The notes beneath the pieces are model-generated. The model saw only the letters and a list, made by a program, of their open reading frames with translations. It was not told where the DNA came from and searched no databases. Position numbers and translations under genes: made by a program. 64,000 bases of DNA, from contig FZLS01000008.1 of NCBI GenBank assembly GCA_900197625.1, positions 1 to 64,000 of the forward strand, in the 5' to 3' direction. The DNA is from Rhodobacteraceae bacterium Water-Bin34. GTDB lineage: Bacteria > Pseudomonadota > Alphaproteobacteria > Rhodobacterales > Rhodobacteraceae. Shown here in pieces: positions 7,384-13,801 of this stretch (the first letter of the stretch is position 1; each line of letters starts with the position of its first letter).

Positions 7384-7408
7384 CATTTTCGCAATATTAA
7401 AGTAAGAT
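7380..7408 (+). promoter_or_regulatory. Sigma70-like promoter of the replication cassette
   Basis: TTGACA at 7380-7385, then TAAGAT at 7403-7408 with a 17-base spacer; TACAAT at 7408-7413 is an alternative but at 22 bases. The -35 overlaps the glycosyltransferase stop region. It is followed by AGGAGACTATATAATG at the clamp start. Confidence 0.75.
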
Positions 7409-7437
7409 ACAATCTATATACAATAGGAGACTATATA

Positions 7438-8100
7438 ATGAAATTTTCTGAAAATACTCTTACAATACTTAAGAGTTTCTCTACTATCAACAAGTCTATC
7501 TTGTTGAAACCAGGTAATACACTTAAAACAATCACACCTGAGAAAACATTAGTTGCTAAAGCAACTATCTCAGAAAGCTTACCTTCTGAAGCATGTGTTT
7601 ATGATTTATCAAGATTTCTTTCAATTTTAGGTCTTTATAAGGACCCAGACGTTGAGTTTCATGATAAATACTTCACTATTGCTGAAGGTAAACAACGTAC
7701 AAAATACGCGTTTGCCGATATTTCAATGATACATGCAGCCCCAGAAAAAGATATCGAATTACCGTCATCAGACGTTATTGTTGATGTTCTTTGGGATGAC
7801 ATGCAATCTGTAATCAAAGCTGCTGGTGTTCTTCAGTTTAATGAAGTTGCATTTGTTGGTAGCGAAGGTAAAGTGTACCTGAAAGCTATTAATAGCGCAG
7901 ATACAAGCGCTGATGATTACGGTGTTGAAATTGGCACAACACAAGACGAATTTAAGGTTATTATCAAAACTGATAATCTTAAGCTCCTACCTCAGAACTA
8001 CCATGTTACTCTTTGCGCAAAGGGTATCTCTGAGTTTAAAGGAGAAACAGCTACTTATTATGTAGCAATTGATACTAAGTCGACTTATCAGAAAGGATAA
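7438..8100 (+). CDS. 45: Sliding clamp (gp45-like)
   Basis: The 220-residue protein matches the T4 gp45 trimeric clamp family in length (T4 has 228) and context. Recognisable parts are MKFSENTLTILKSFSTINKS at the N-terminus, the YDLSRFLSIL helix and TDNLKLLPQNYHVTLCAKG near the C-terminus. It should encircle DNA, tether the polymerase and, by T4 analogy, activate late transcription at TATAAATA promoters. It may also bind the PIP-box-like tails at 4619 and 3516. The start follows AGGAGA, and its own promoter sits just upstream. Confidence 0.92.
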   Translation: MKFSENTLTILKSFSTINKSILLKPGNTLKTITPEKTLVAKATISESLPSEACVYDLSRFLSILGLYKDPDVEFHDKYFTIAEGKQRTKYAFADISMIHAAPEKDIELPSSDVIVDVLWDDMQSVIKAAGVLQFNEVAFVGSEGKVYLKAINSADTSADDYGVEIGTTQDEFKVIIKTDNLKLLPQNYHVTLCAKGISEFKGETATYYVAIDTKSTYQKG

Positions 8101-8103
8101 AAT

Positions 8104-8367
8104 ATGAGCGATCAAGAACAACCACAACAGGAGCCAGTAAATCTGTCTCTACAAGATATCGCAACCGTCGTGCAATTGATTGACGTAGTCAGTCGTCGCG
8201 GTGGTATTGAAGGCCGAGAACTTGCAGGCATTGGAATGCTTCGTAATAAATTCGAAGTTTTCTTAAATCAAAACGCACCACAAGGTGAAGCACCTGAAGG
8301 TAATATGCCGGTAGATGCACCAGCAGCTGTACCAGAAGATGCGCCGCTTGCTGACAAGGTTCAGTAA
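8104..8367 (+). CDS. Small acidic protein between gp45 and gp44
   Basis: The 87-residue protein begins three bases after the clamp gene. The N-terminal half holds a conserved-looking helical core (LSLQDIATVVQLIDVVSRRGG followed by ELAGIGMLRNKFEVFL) and the C-terminal third is a disordered Pro/Ala/acidic tail. Proteins of this kind lie between genes 45 and 44 in marine T4-like phages, but their function is not established. Partnership with the clamp or clamp loader is suggested only by position. Confidence 0.75.
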   Translation: MSDQEQPQQEPVNLSLQDIATVVQLIDVVSRRGGIEGRELAGIGMLRNKFEVFLNQNAPQGEAPEGNMPVDAPAAVPEDAPLADKVQ

Positions 8368-8429
8368 TACTAAACGACGCAGGCTCTCGTTATAAACCTG
8401 CAACTTATATATTATGAAATGGTGATTAT

Positions 8430-9383
8430 ATGTCTATTGATGCTAAAGCAAATGAAGTACTGTGGGTTGAAAAGTATCGACCACAAAAAATAAACGATAC
8501 AATACTACCTGAAAACACCAAAGCAATGTTTAAAAAGTTTGTAGCTGATGATAGCATTCCAAACTTATTGTTATCTGGTGGTCCAGGTGTAGGAAAAACA
8601 ACTATCGCAAAAGCTATGCTTCAAGAAATGGGGTGCGATTATATTGTTAAGAACGGTTCACTCAACGTAAATATCGATACATTGCGGTATGATATTTCTA
8701 CATACGCATCAGCTGTATCTCTTTCAGGCGGTCGTAAATATGTTATCTTTGATGAAGCTGATTACTTAAACGCTGCAAATGTTCAACCAGCTTTACGTAA
8801 CTTCATAGAAGAGTATTCATCAAATTGCGGTTTTATATTTACATGTAACTTTAAAAACCGCATTATAGCTCCATTACGATCTCGTCTTTCAGAAGTTGAT
8901 TTCACTATAGAAACAAGCGATAGACCATCTATGGCAGCACAATTCTATAAGCGCGTACTACAAATCCTTGAGTTAGAACAAGTAGATTTTGATAAGAAAG
9001 TAGTTGCTAAAGTTATTGAACGACACTTTCCAGATTTTAGACGTGTACTAACTGAGCTACAATCATATGCAGCTTCAGGTCGTATTGATGAAGGTATATT
9101 TGTTAATCTAAAACAAGATTCAATGGATGAAATATTCAGGCTACTTAAAGTTAAAGACTTTACTAATATGAGAAAATGGGTTGCAAACAATTCAGATCAA
9201 GACATGAATGAAATGTTTAGGCGCATATATGATATGGCTTCTGAAAAGATTGAATTGCGTTCATTACCAGGTTTTGTAGTTACTCTTGCTGATTATATGT
9301 ACAAAGCTAACTTCGTAGCTGACTTAGAAGTTAATATGGTTGCTTTCTTAACAGAAGTAATGATGGAAGCAGAGTATAAATGA
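8430..9383 (+). CDS. 44: Clamp loader ATPase large subunit (gp44-like)
   Basis: The 317-residue protein is a AAA+ clamp-loader ATPase of the T4 gp44/RFC-small type. It has Walker A GGPGVGKTT at 50-58, Walker B VIFDEAD near residue 110, a sensor-1 region GFIFTCNFKNR, and PLRSRLSEVDF, where the usual SRC arginine-finger block is SRL. T4 gp44 forms a tetramer with one gp62 and loads gp45. The 62-base gap before it contains an imperfectly explained GCAGG/CCTGC inverted repeat at 8379-8401. The end overlaps the next ATG (ATGA). Confidence 0.93.
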   Translation: MSIDAKANEVLWVEKYRPQKINDTILPENTKAMFKKFVADDSIPNLLLSGGPGVGKTTIAKAMLQEMGCDYIVKNGSLNVNIDTLRYDISTYASAVSLSGGRKYVIFDEADYLNAANVQPALRNFIEEYSSNCGFIFTCNFKNRIIAPLRSRLSEVDFTIETSDRPSMAAQFYKRVLQILELEQVDFDKKVVAKVIERHFPDFRRVLTELQSYAASGRIDEGIFVNLKQDSMDEIFRLLKVKDFTNMRKWVANNSDQDMNEMFRRIYDMASEKIELRSLPGFVVTLADYMYKANFVADLEVNMVAFLTEVMMEAEYK

Positions 9384-9589
9384 GTGATTGGGTTAAAAAG
9401 TTGATTGGCATGCAAGAGTGTTTTAATTGTAATAAGTATATCACAAAGAAGCAAGTTTATAGTGTAGACGTTGACACTCAGGACGGACCGTTGCATCTTA
9501 AGCTATGTCAAGATTGTTCAGGTGATTTTGACGATATGATGAAAGATTTAGAGGAGAACTTAAATGCCCAAAGAAATAACACCTTTTGA
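9380..9589 (+). CDS. Small zinc-ribbon protein
   Basis: The 69-residue protein has two CxxC pairs, CFNC near residue 14-17 and CQDC near 43-46, separated by about 25 residues. This is the layout of a single zinc ribbon, followed by an acidic helical tail. It starts inside the stop of gp44 (ATGA) and itself overlaps the gp62 start by 26 bases, so it is translated within the clamp-loader operon. A nucleic acid or protein contact role is plausible. No specific family was recognised. Confidence 0.7.
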   Translation: MSDWVKKLIGMQECFNCNKYITKKQVYSVDVDTQDGPLHLKLCQDCSGDFDDMMKDLEENLNAQRNNTF

Positions 9590-9968
9590 TTTTATGAACG
9601 CTGCCTCTTTCTCTAAAGAGGATATTATATCTAGTAATGATAATCCTGAAATCGCAGAGAACTTGTACTCAGCATATATCGTAAATAGAGGTTTTACAAA
9701 CTTTGAAGATACTATCCTACATGCCAACGAAATGAATATGAGATCTCACCTACCAGCTAAAGCACAGTTTGATTATTATAGAACAGCATTACGTAAACGC
9801 AAACGTTTTAGTAAATGGCCTAAGGCAGATAAGAGTAAAGATCTTGATGCAATACAAGAAGTTTATCAATGCAATAGAACAGTTGCTAAACAATATTTAA
9901 AAGCCTTGAGTGCAAATGACCTTAAATCAGTTCATTCGCGGCTTGAGATTGGAGGGTCTACCAGGTGA
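9564..9968 (+). CDS. 62: Clamp loader small subunit (gp62-like)
   Basis: The 134-residue protein fits the short gp62 of marine T4-like phages (T4 gp62 is 187). It has FIVNRG-type sequence (AYIVNRGFTNFEDTILHANE), then FDYYRTALRKRKRFSKWPK, where T4 has a comparable YGKW segment, and a helical C-terminus. With gp44 it should form the clamp loader. The ATG at 9564 follows GAGGAG at 9552-9557 inside the preceding gene. It lies immediately before RegA, as in T4. Confidence 0.85.
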   Translation: MPKEITPFDFMNAASFSKEDIISSNDNPEIAENLYSAYIVNRGFTNFEDTILHANEMNMRSHLPAKAQFDYYRTALRKRKRFSKWPKADKSKDLDAIQEVYQCNRTVAKQYLKALSANDLKSVHSRLEIGGSTR

Positions 9969-10055
9969 ATATTCACTTCTGATAAATAATTACAACGGTT
10001 GAACAGTTTGAAGCCGTACCATACATAATAATAATAAAAAGAAGGCGATGTGGTT
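9966..10055 (+). promoter_or_regulatory. regA leader with inverted repeats
   Basis: The 80-base gap holds a perfect palindrome TGAATATTCA at 9966-9975, GATAAATA at 9981-9988 (one base from the T4 late-promoter box) and a weak ACGG/CCGT stem around 9994-10018. Purine-rich GAAGG lies at 10041-10045 before the start. In T4 the regA leader is the autoregulated RegA binding site; that such a site exists here is inferred. Confidence 0.4.
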
Positions 10056-10463
10056 ATGAATTCAGAAGAAGATATTTTTAAAGGTGTAGGAGTAGAGATT
10101 GCTTTACCGACACCAGATAGTTTCCTTAAAGTAAAAGAAACACTTACTCGTATTGGTATTTCGTCTCGTAAAGAGAAAAAGCTTTACCAAACTTGTCATA
10201 TATTACATAAACAAGGTAAATATGCGATTTTGCATTTTAAAGAATTGTTTATTCTAGACGGCAAAAAAGATACGTTTGTAGAAGAAGACGAAGCAAGAAG
10301 AAATACGATAGTTAATTTACTAGAAGAATGGGATTTATTATCTGTCGTGAATACTGAAAAAGCACAATCTCCGATTGCTCAGCTTAATCAAATTAAAATT
10401 ATATCCCATAAAGAGAAACAAAACTGGATTCTGGAAGCAAAGTATAATATTGGAAAGAAGTGA
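10056..10463 (+). CDS. regA: RegA translational repressor
   Basis: The 135-residue protein closely follows T4 RegA (122 residues): DSFLKVKETLTRIGI, LYQTCHILHKQGKYAILHFKE, EEDEARRNTIVNLLEEW and a final AKYNIG ending match block by block. RegA binds AU-rich ribosome binding sites of early mRNAs, including its own, and represses their translation. Gene order after gp62 is as in T4. A GTG at 10050 in the same frame would add two residues. The ATG at 10056 is preferred because GAAGG at 10041-10045 is at better spacing and the extension has no counterpart. Confidence 0.93.
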   Translation: MNSEEDIFKGVGVEIALPTPDSFLKVKETLTRIGISSRKEKKLYQTCHILHKQGKYAILHFKELFILDGKKDTFVEEDEARRNTIVNLLEEWDLLSVVNTEKAQSPIAQLNQIKIISHKEKQNWILEAKYNIGKK

Positions 10464-10465
10464 AA

Positions 10466-10975
10466 ATGAAAATTTATAGAATGAACGAAAACGCCGAATT
10501 ACCAACTTACGCAACTGAAGGTTCAGCAGCATTTGATATTAAATCGTGTTTTAAAAACGGCGATAAACTAAGGGCATATAATAACTGGAATAAAGAAGTA
10601 TTCATCACAGTAAAAGGTGTGGGTGGAAATCCAAACTCTTTTCAGTTACCACCCGATACAAGAATACTTATTCCTACGGGATTAATTTTTGATGTACCGG
10701 ATAAGCACGTACTTAAAATGTTTATTAGGTCAAGCGTCGCATTAAAAAGAGGTTTGGTATTAGCAAATGGTACAGGAATCATAGATTCAGATTATGTAGA
10801 ACAAACTTATATTATGATAAACAACGAAACAGATTCGTTAGCAGTTATTTCAGATGGAGAACGTCTTGCACAATGTGTATTAGAAAAAACACAACAAGTA
10901 AAACTATCTGAAATAAAAACACAACCGAGCCAGAAAACCGATCGAGATGGAGGATTTGGTAGTACTGGGGAATAG
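10466..10975 (+). CDS. dut: dUTPase
   Basis: The 169-residue protein is a trimeric dUTP pyrophosphatase with its five motifs in order: GSAAFDI, a RSSVALKRGL block, GIIDSDYVEQ with the catalytic Asp and the base-contacting region, ERLAQCVLEK, and the C-terminal Gly-rich RDGGFGSTGE arm. It converts dUTP to dUMP, feeding dTMP synthesis and keeping uracil out of DNA. An insertion of about 25 residues lies between motifs 1 and 2. ATG 10466 is chosen over GTG 10460 because GGAAAGAAG at 10452-10460 then acts as the ribosome binding site. Confidence 0.93.
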   Translation: MKIYRMNENAELPTYATEGSAAFDIKSCFKNGDKLRAYNNWNKEVFITVKGVGGNPNSFQLPPDTRILIPTGLIFDVPDKHVLKMFIRSSVALKRGLVLANGTGIIDSDYVEQTYIMINNETDSLAVISDGERLAQCVLEKTQQVKLSEIKTQPSQKTDRDGGFGSTGE

Positions 10976-10984
10976 GACAATAAA

Positions 10985-11296
10985 ATGTTTAAATATCTAC
11001 TAGCACTATCATTAACAGCTGCACCTTTAGCTGCTCAAGAAGTACCGCCATTTCAAGCATCACAATCTTGCGGTACTTTTACCGTTATGGCAGAACAAAC
11101 TAAAAAGTATAACGAACAGATTTTGTTTAAAGGTGAAATCTTGCAACAGCACATAAGCGGCCAAATGATTAAAACTGAAATGGTTTTTATGACAAATCAA
11201 GATACAGGCTCATGGACGTTAGTTTCGCTGTTCCCAAATGGATGGGCTTGTATGGTAGCTAACGGAAGCAACTTCGAACCATACTTAGCCAAATAA
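10985..11296 (+). CDS. Small exported protein of unknown function
   Basis: The 103-residue protein starts with a clear signal peptide (MFKYLLALSLTAAPLAAQ) with a likely signal peptidase I site after AAA or AAQ. The mature part of about 85 residues has two Cys residues (SCGTF and WACMV) that could form a disulfide in the periplasm. It has no TM segment beyond the signal. It lies directly after dUTPase in the early region, so it may alter the host periplasm or envelope during infection. No family was recognised. Confidence 0.75.
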   Translation: MFKYLLALSLTAAPLAAQEVPPFQASQSCGTFTVMAEQTKKYNEQILFKGEILQQHISGQMIKTEMVFMTNQDTGSWTLVSLFPNGWACMVANGSNFEPYLAK

Positions 11297-11297
11297 A

Positions 11298-11328
11298 TTG
11301 ACATTATAACAAAAACGATGTATAAATA
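11298..11328 (+). promoter_or_regulatory. Hybrid sigma70-like / T4-late-like promoter before hsp20
   Basis: TTGACA at 11298-11303 and TATAAA at 11321-11326 are 17 bases apart. The -10 is also part of TATAAATA at 11321-11328, the exact T4 late promoter box. The gene could therefore be read early and late. Confidence 0.65.
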
Positions 11329-11387
11329 TAACGGGAATGCCATAATGGGTTCCTTACATTAATCTTGCTTATTTAAGGAGAAATAAA

Positions 11388-11831
11388 ATGAATACTCGCA
11401 GATTAGATACGACTATGCTTAACGATCCATTCTTCATCGGCTTTGACCGCATGGTAGATAGAATGAGAACAGCAACGCCTAACCAGGCAAATTACCCACC
11501 TTATAATATTATCAAAACAGGCGAAGACCAATACGAATTACAATTGGCTATCGCAGGTTTTAATTACGATGATTTAGATATTACTTTGAAAGATGGAACT
11601 TTGACTATTGAGGGTAACCAAAATACAGATGACGAGAAGAACTACATTCATAAAGGTATTTCAGCTCGCTCTTTCAATCGTACGTTTACTTTAATGGACA
11701 CTATCGTAGTAAACGGTGCTGATCTTGATGCAGGAATTCTCAGCGTGCATCTCGAGAATGTAATCCCAGACGAAAAGAAACCTCGTACAATTGAAATTAA
11801 CCGAAGAGAACCAGAACTTCTAAAAGGTTAA
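11388..11831 (+). CDS. Hsp20 / alpha-crystallin small heat shock protein
   Basis: The 147-residue protein has the IbpA-type layout: DPFFIGFDRMVDRM at the N-terminus, YNIIKTGEDQYELQLAIAGF entering the alpha-crystallin domain, an ISARSFNRTFTL strand, the GILSVHLENVIPDEKKPRTI strand pair and a C-terminal RTIEIN (I-x-I type) motif. Hsp20 proteins are ATP-independent holdases and are a frequent gene in marine T4-like phages, where they may protect phage proteins during assembly. It follows AAGGAG and a promoter that looks both early and late, and ends at a strong terminator. Confidence 0.92.
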   Translation: MNTRRLDTTMLNDPFFIGFDRMVDRMRTATPNQANYPPYNIIKTGEDQYELQLAIAGFNYDDLDITLKDGTLTIEGNQNTDDEKNYIHKGISARSFNRTFTLMDTIVVNGADLDAGILSVHLENVIPDEKKPRTIEINRREPELLKG

Positions 11832-11847
11832 CTATTTTACAGCGATA

Positions 11848-11874
11848 GGGAGGCTTTCTTGGCCTCCCTTTTTT
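11848..11874 (+). terminator. Rho-independent terminator after hsp20
   Basis: A perfect 7-bp stem, GGGAGGC at 11848-11854 and GCCTCCC at 11862-11868, with a 7-base loop is followed by six T. Confidence 0.9.
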
Positions 11875-11888
11875 ATAATGGAGACAAA

Positions 11889-12227
11889 ATGAAATATATA
11901 ATTGATATTGATGGAACTATATGCCAGGAAGTCTATTTAATGGATGGAAGTGGCAAAAAAGATTATGCTAATCATATTCCGATGTATGATCGAATTGCTA
12001 AAGTAAATGCTCTGTACGAAGCAGGTCATACTATTAAATACATGACTGCACGCGGATGCGTAAGCGGCATAGATTATTGGAGACTAACTAATAATCAACT
12101 CGTTGAATGGGGTGCGAAATACCACGAACTCAGCGTAGGTAAAAAAGAAAACTACGATATTTGGATTGATGATAAAGCTTTTTGGTCAGAAAATTTCTTT
12201 CGTGAAACAGGCGAAAGCTATGAGTAA
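11889..12227 (+). CDS. HAD-superfamily phosphatase
   Basis: The 112-residue protein has HAD motif I DIDGTIC at about residues 5-11 with nucleophile Asp 5 and acid Asp 7, motif II with Thr in KYMTARG, and a motif IV acidic pair in DIWIDDKAFW. A cap domain is absent. Close relatives occur beside polysaccharide and nucleotide-sugar genes in bacteria and in marine phages, but the substrate cannot be read here. ATG 11889 is used because an upstream TTG at 11859 lies inside the terminator; it follows GGAGACA. The 3' end overlaps the next gene by 8 bases. Confidence 0.8.
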   Translation: MKYIIDIDGTICQEVYLMDGSGKKDYANHIPMYDRIAKVNALYEAGHTIKYMTARGCVSGIDYWRLTNNQLVEWGAKYHELSVGKKENYDIWIDDKAFWSENFFRETGESYE

Positions 12228-12414
12228 ATGGCATTACCAATTAATGAAACATAATGAATATTATGCAGTACATGAATTTTATCCATCAGACGATGGAGGC
12301 TCTTGGACTAAAAATCCTGTTGACATTTCCGGTGATTCGGTTCAAGATATAAAAGAATCTATACAAATGATTCTTAACGATATTGATAAACACGGAGTAA
12401 AAGACTATGAATAA
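12220..12414 (+). CDS. Small conserved-type phage protein, unknown
   Basis: The 64-residue protein starts MSKWHYQLMKHNEYYAVHEF and reads like a small mixed alpha/beta domain, with an acidic segment SDDGGSWTKNP and a helical C-terminus. ATG 12220 overlaps the HAD gene (ATGAGTAA), in keeping with the coupling used elsewhere; an in-frame ATG at 12166 would overlap the HAD gene by 62 bases and is less likely. Its end overlaps the next start by 8 bases. Function unknown. Confidence 0.65.
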   Translation: MSKWHYQLMKHNEYYAVHEFYPSDDGGSWTKNPVDISGDSVQDIKESIQMILNDIDKHGVKDYE

Positions 12415-12703
12415 ATGGATTGTAGACTGTTGGAATGTAGTAATGGATCACGAAAAAAATCCACTAAGTAGCATTCCCGATTTTAGTACACGTCATATGA
12501 TTATGCAAGTTCTTGCTTGGATGTGGTGTATTGTATTCGCAATTATTGTAGGAAGTATGTGGGCCGGTGTTATTAGTATGATGCTACATACACTATTGCT
12601 AGGCGCAGTTGCAGTAACAGTAGTAACATTTGAAACAGCGAAGCGTAAACCAAATGTATTTGGCACATACAGTGGTCGTGGGGATGGTGGCGAACATGAG
12701 TGA
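12407..12703 (+). CDS. Small inner-membrane protein with two TM segments
   Basis: The 98-residue protein has a hydrophilic N-terminus of about 30 residues, two hydrophobic helices (roughly 31-53, MIMQVLAWMWCIVFAIIVGS, and 55-76, ISMMLHTLLLGAVAVTVV) and a short polar C-terminus ending GGEHE. It has no signal peptide. It lies in a run of tiny overlapping genes and is coupled to both neighbours. Possible roles, such as superinfection exclusion or lysis control, are speculation. Confidence 0.7.
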   Translation: MNKWIVDCWNVVMDHEKNPLSSIPDFSTRHMIMQVLAWMWCIVFAIIVGSMWAGVISMMLHTLLLGAVAVTVVTFETAKRKPNVFGTYSGRGDGGEHE

Positions 12704-12869
12704 ACAAACACAATATTGCACAACTAAAGGATTAGGCTGGGCTTTCTTGGTCATATTCTTTATTATTGCTGTTTTACCAGTATTAATGTTAATGGCAATG
12801 GTTGGTCTAGAAGATTACGGCCGTTATTGTAATCTGAATATCTTACCATGCTTTGGATTAGGTAAATGA
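12696..12869 (+). CDS. 57-residue single-TM protein
   Basis: Start ATG 12696 overlaps the upstream stop (ATGAGTGA). The protein MSEQTQYCTTKGLGWAF continues into one strongly hydrophobic helix (about 12-36) and ends with a Cys-containing tail. An ATG upstream at 12630 would lie mostly within the preceding gene. The end overlaps the aldolase start (ATGA). Function unknown. Confidence 0.6.
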   Translation: MSEQTQYCTTKGLGWAFLVIFFIIAVLPVLMLMAMVGLEDYGRYCNLNILPCFGLGK

Positions 12870-13729
12870 GCGATTTAAAATTCACAACAGCAGGTGATTT
12901 TTTAGAAAGCCAAACCCGTTATGATGCAAGATTCATAGCGGCAATGGACCACAGTGGTGGTTCGACTGGCGGTGTATTAGAACGTTATGGTCGTGAATAC
13001 ACCGAAGAAAACAAGATGGATCGTGTACACGAAATGAGAATGAGAATGGTTAATTCTCCTGATTTCAACGATACAAATGTTTGGGCCGCAATTCTTTATA
13101 AAGATACAGTTACTCGAGGAATGGTTAATGAACTCGCAGATAAAGGTATCGACTCCTTTTTAAAGATAGATGATGGCTGTGAAGAAAACGGGATGCTTAA
13201 ACAGTTTCCCGTAAAACAAATATTAGAATTTGCTACTGACGGATTAGGTGAACCTATATACGGAACTAAGATGCGAAGCATTATTAAAAGTATAGACATG
13301 GTTGAGCCTATTTTAAAACAGCAATTTACTTTGGCACATACAATCCAAGAATACGGACTTATGCCAATAGTAGAACCCGAAGTTCCTATTGATCACGAAG
13401 ATAAAGAATTAATAGAACACGAGTTATACGATGCGCTAGAAAAACATTTATTTGGAAAAGATTACCAAGTTATTTTAAAGCTAACGCCTCCAGAAGTACC
13501 CAACCTATATCACAATCTTACATCAAAACATAGTGTAAACCGTATTGTGTTTCTTAGTGGAGGATACGCAACAGCTGAAGCGTGTCGTAGATTATCAATG
13601 AATCATGATGTTACTGCAAGTTTTAGTAGAGCTTTAAGCGAAGGTTTGAATCATAATCAAACTGATGCTGAGTTTAACGCTAAAATATCTCAGAACATTA
13701 GAATGATTGTTGACGCAACGTCAAGATAA
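12866..13729 (+). CDS. fba: Class I fructose-bisphosphate aldolase (bacterial type)
   Basis: The 287-residue protein aligns along its full length with the bacterial class I aldolase family typified by the Staphylococcus enzyme. It has AAMDHSGGSTGGVLERYG at 25-42, FLKID at 98-102, GTKMRS at 133-138, PIVEPEVPI at 167-175, the Schiff-base Lys 205 in VILKLTPPE, LSGGYA at 230-235 and ASFSRAL at 251-257. Active-site residues look intact, so it should split or form fructose-1,6-bisphosphate at glyceraldehyde-3-phosphate and DHAP. It is a host-type metabolic gene. It ends just before the promoter of the NCS1 transporter. Confidence 0.92.
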   Translation: MSDLKFTTAGDFLESQTRYDARFIAAMDHSGGSTGGVLERYGREYTEENKMDRVHEMRMRMVNSPDFNDTNVWAAILYKDTVTRGMVNELADKGIDSFLKIDDGCEENGMLKQFPVKQILEFATDGLGEPIYGTKMRSIIKSIDMVEPILKQQFTLAHTIQEYGLMPIVEPEVPIDHEDKELIEHELYDALEKHLFGKDYQVILKLTPPEVPNLYHNLTSKHSVNRIVFLSGGYATAEACRRLSMNHDVTASFSRALSEGLNHNQTDAEFNAKISQNIRMIVDATSR

Positions 13730-13737
13730 TCAAAAGG

Positions 13738-13765
13738 TTGACATTTTGCCCAATTATGATAAGAT
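13738..13765 (+). promoter_or_regulatory. Sigma70-like promoter of the NCS1 transporter gene
   Basis: TTGACA at 13738-13743 and TAAGAT at 13760-13765, 16 bases apart. A 36-base leader ends in AGGAGTATATAATG at the start codon. Confidence 0.8.
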
Positions 13766-13801
13766 AGTAATTGGGTATTAACATATTAAAAGGAGTATAT
13801 A

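Noticed and set aside
8379-8401. Terminator before gp44
   Set aside because: The GCAGG/CCTGC stem has a 13-base loop and no T tract, and lies within the replication operon; left as an unexplained inverted repeat.
9375-9382. Late promoter TATAAATG at the gp44 stop
   Set aside because: It differs from TATAAATA at the last base, overlaps coding sequence and the next start codon, and an internal late promoter there has no other support.
11859-11888. Upstream TTG start for the HAD phosphatase
   Set aside because: The extension would be encoded by the terminator hairpin of hsp20; the ATG at 11889 has GGAGACA before it and begins directly with the DIDGTI domain.
12320-12353. Promoter TTGACA ... 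TATAAA inside the gene at 12220
   Set aside because: The boxes are 22 bases apart and lie within coding sequence; no other hexamer gives good spacing.
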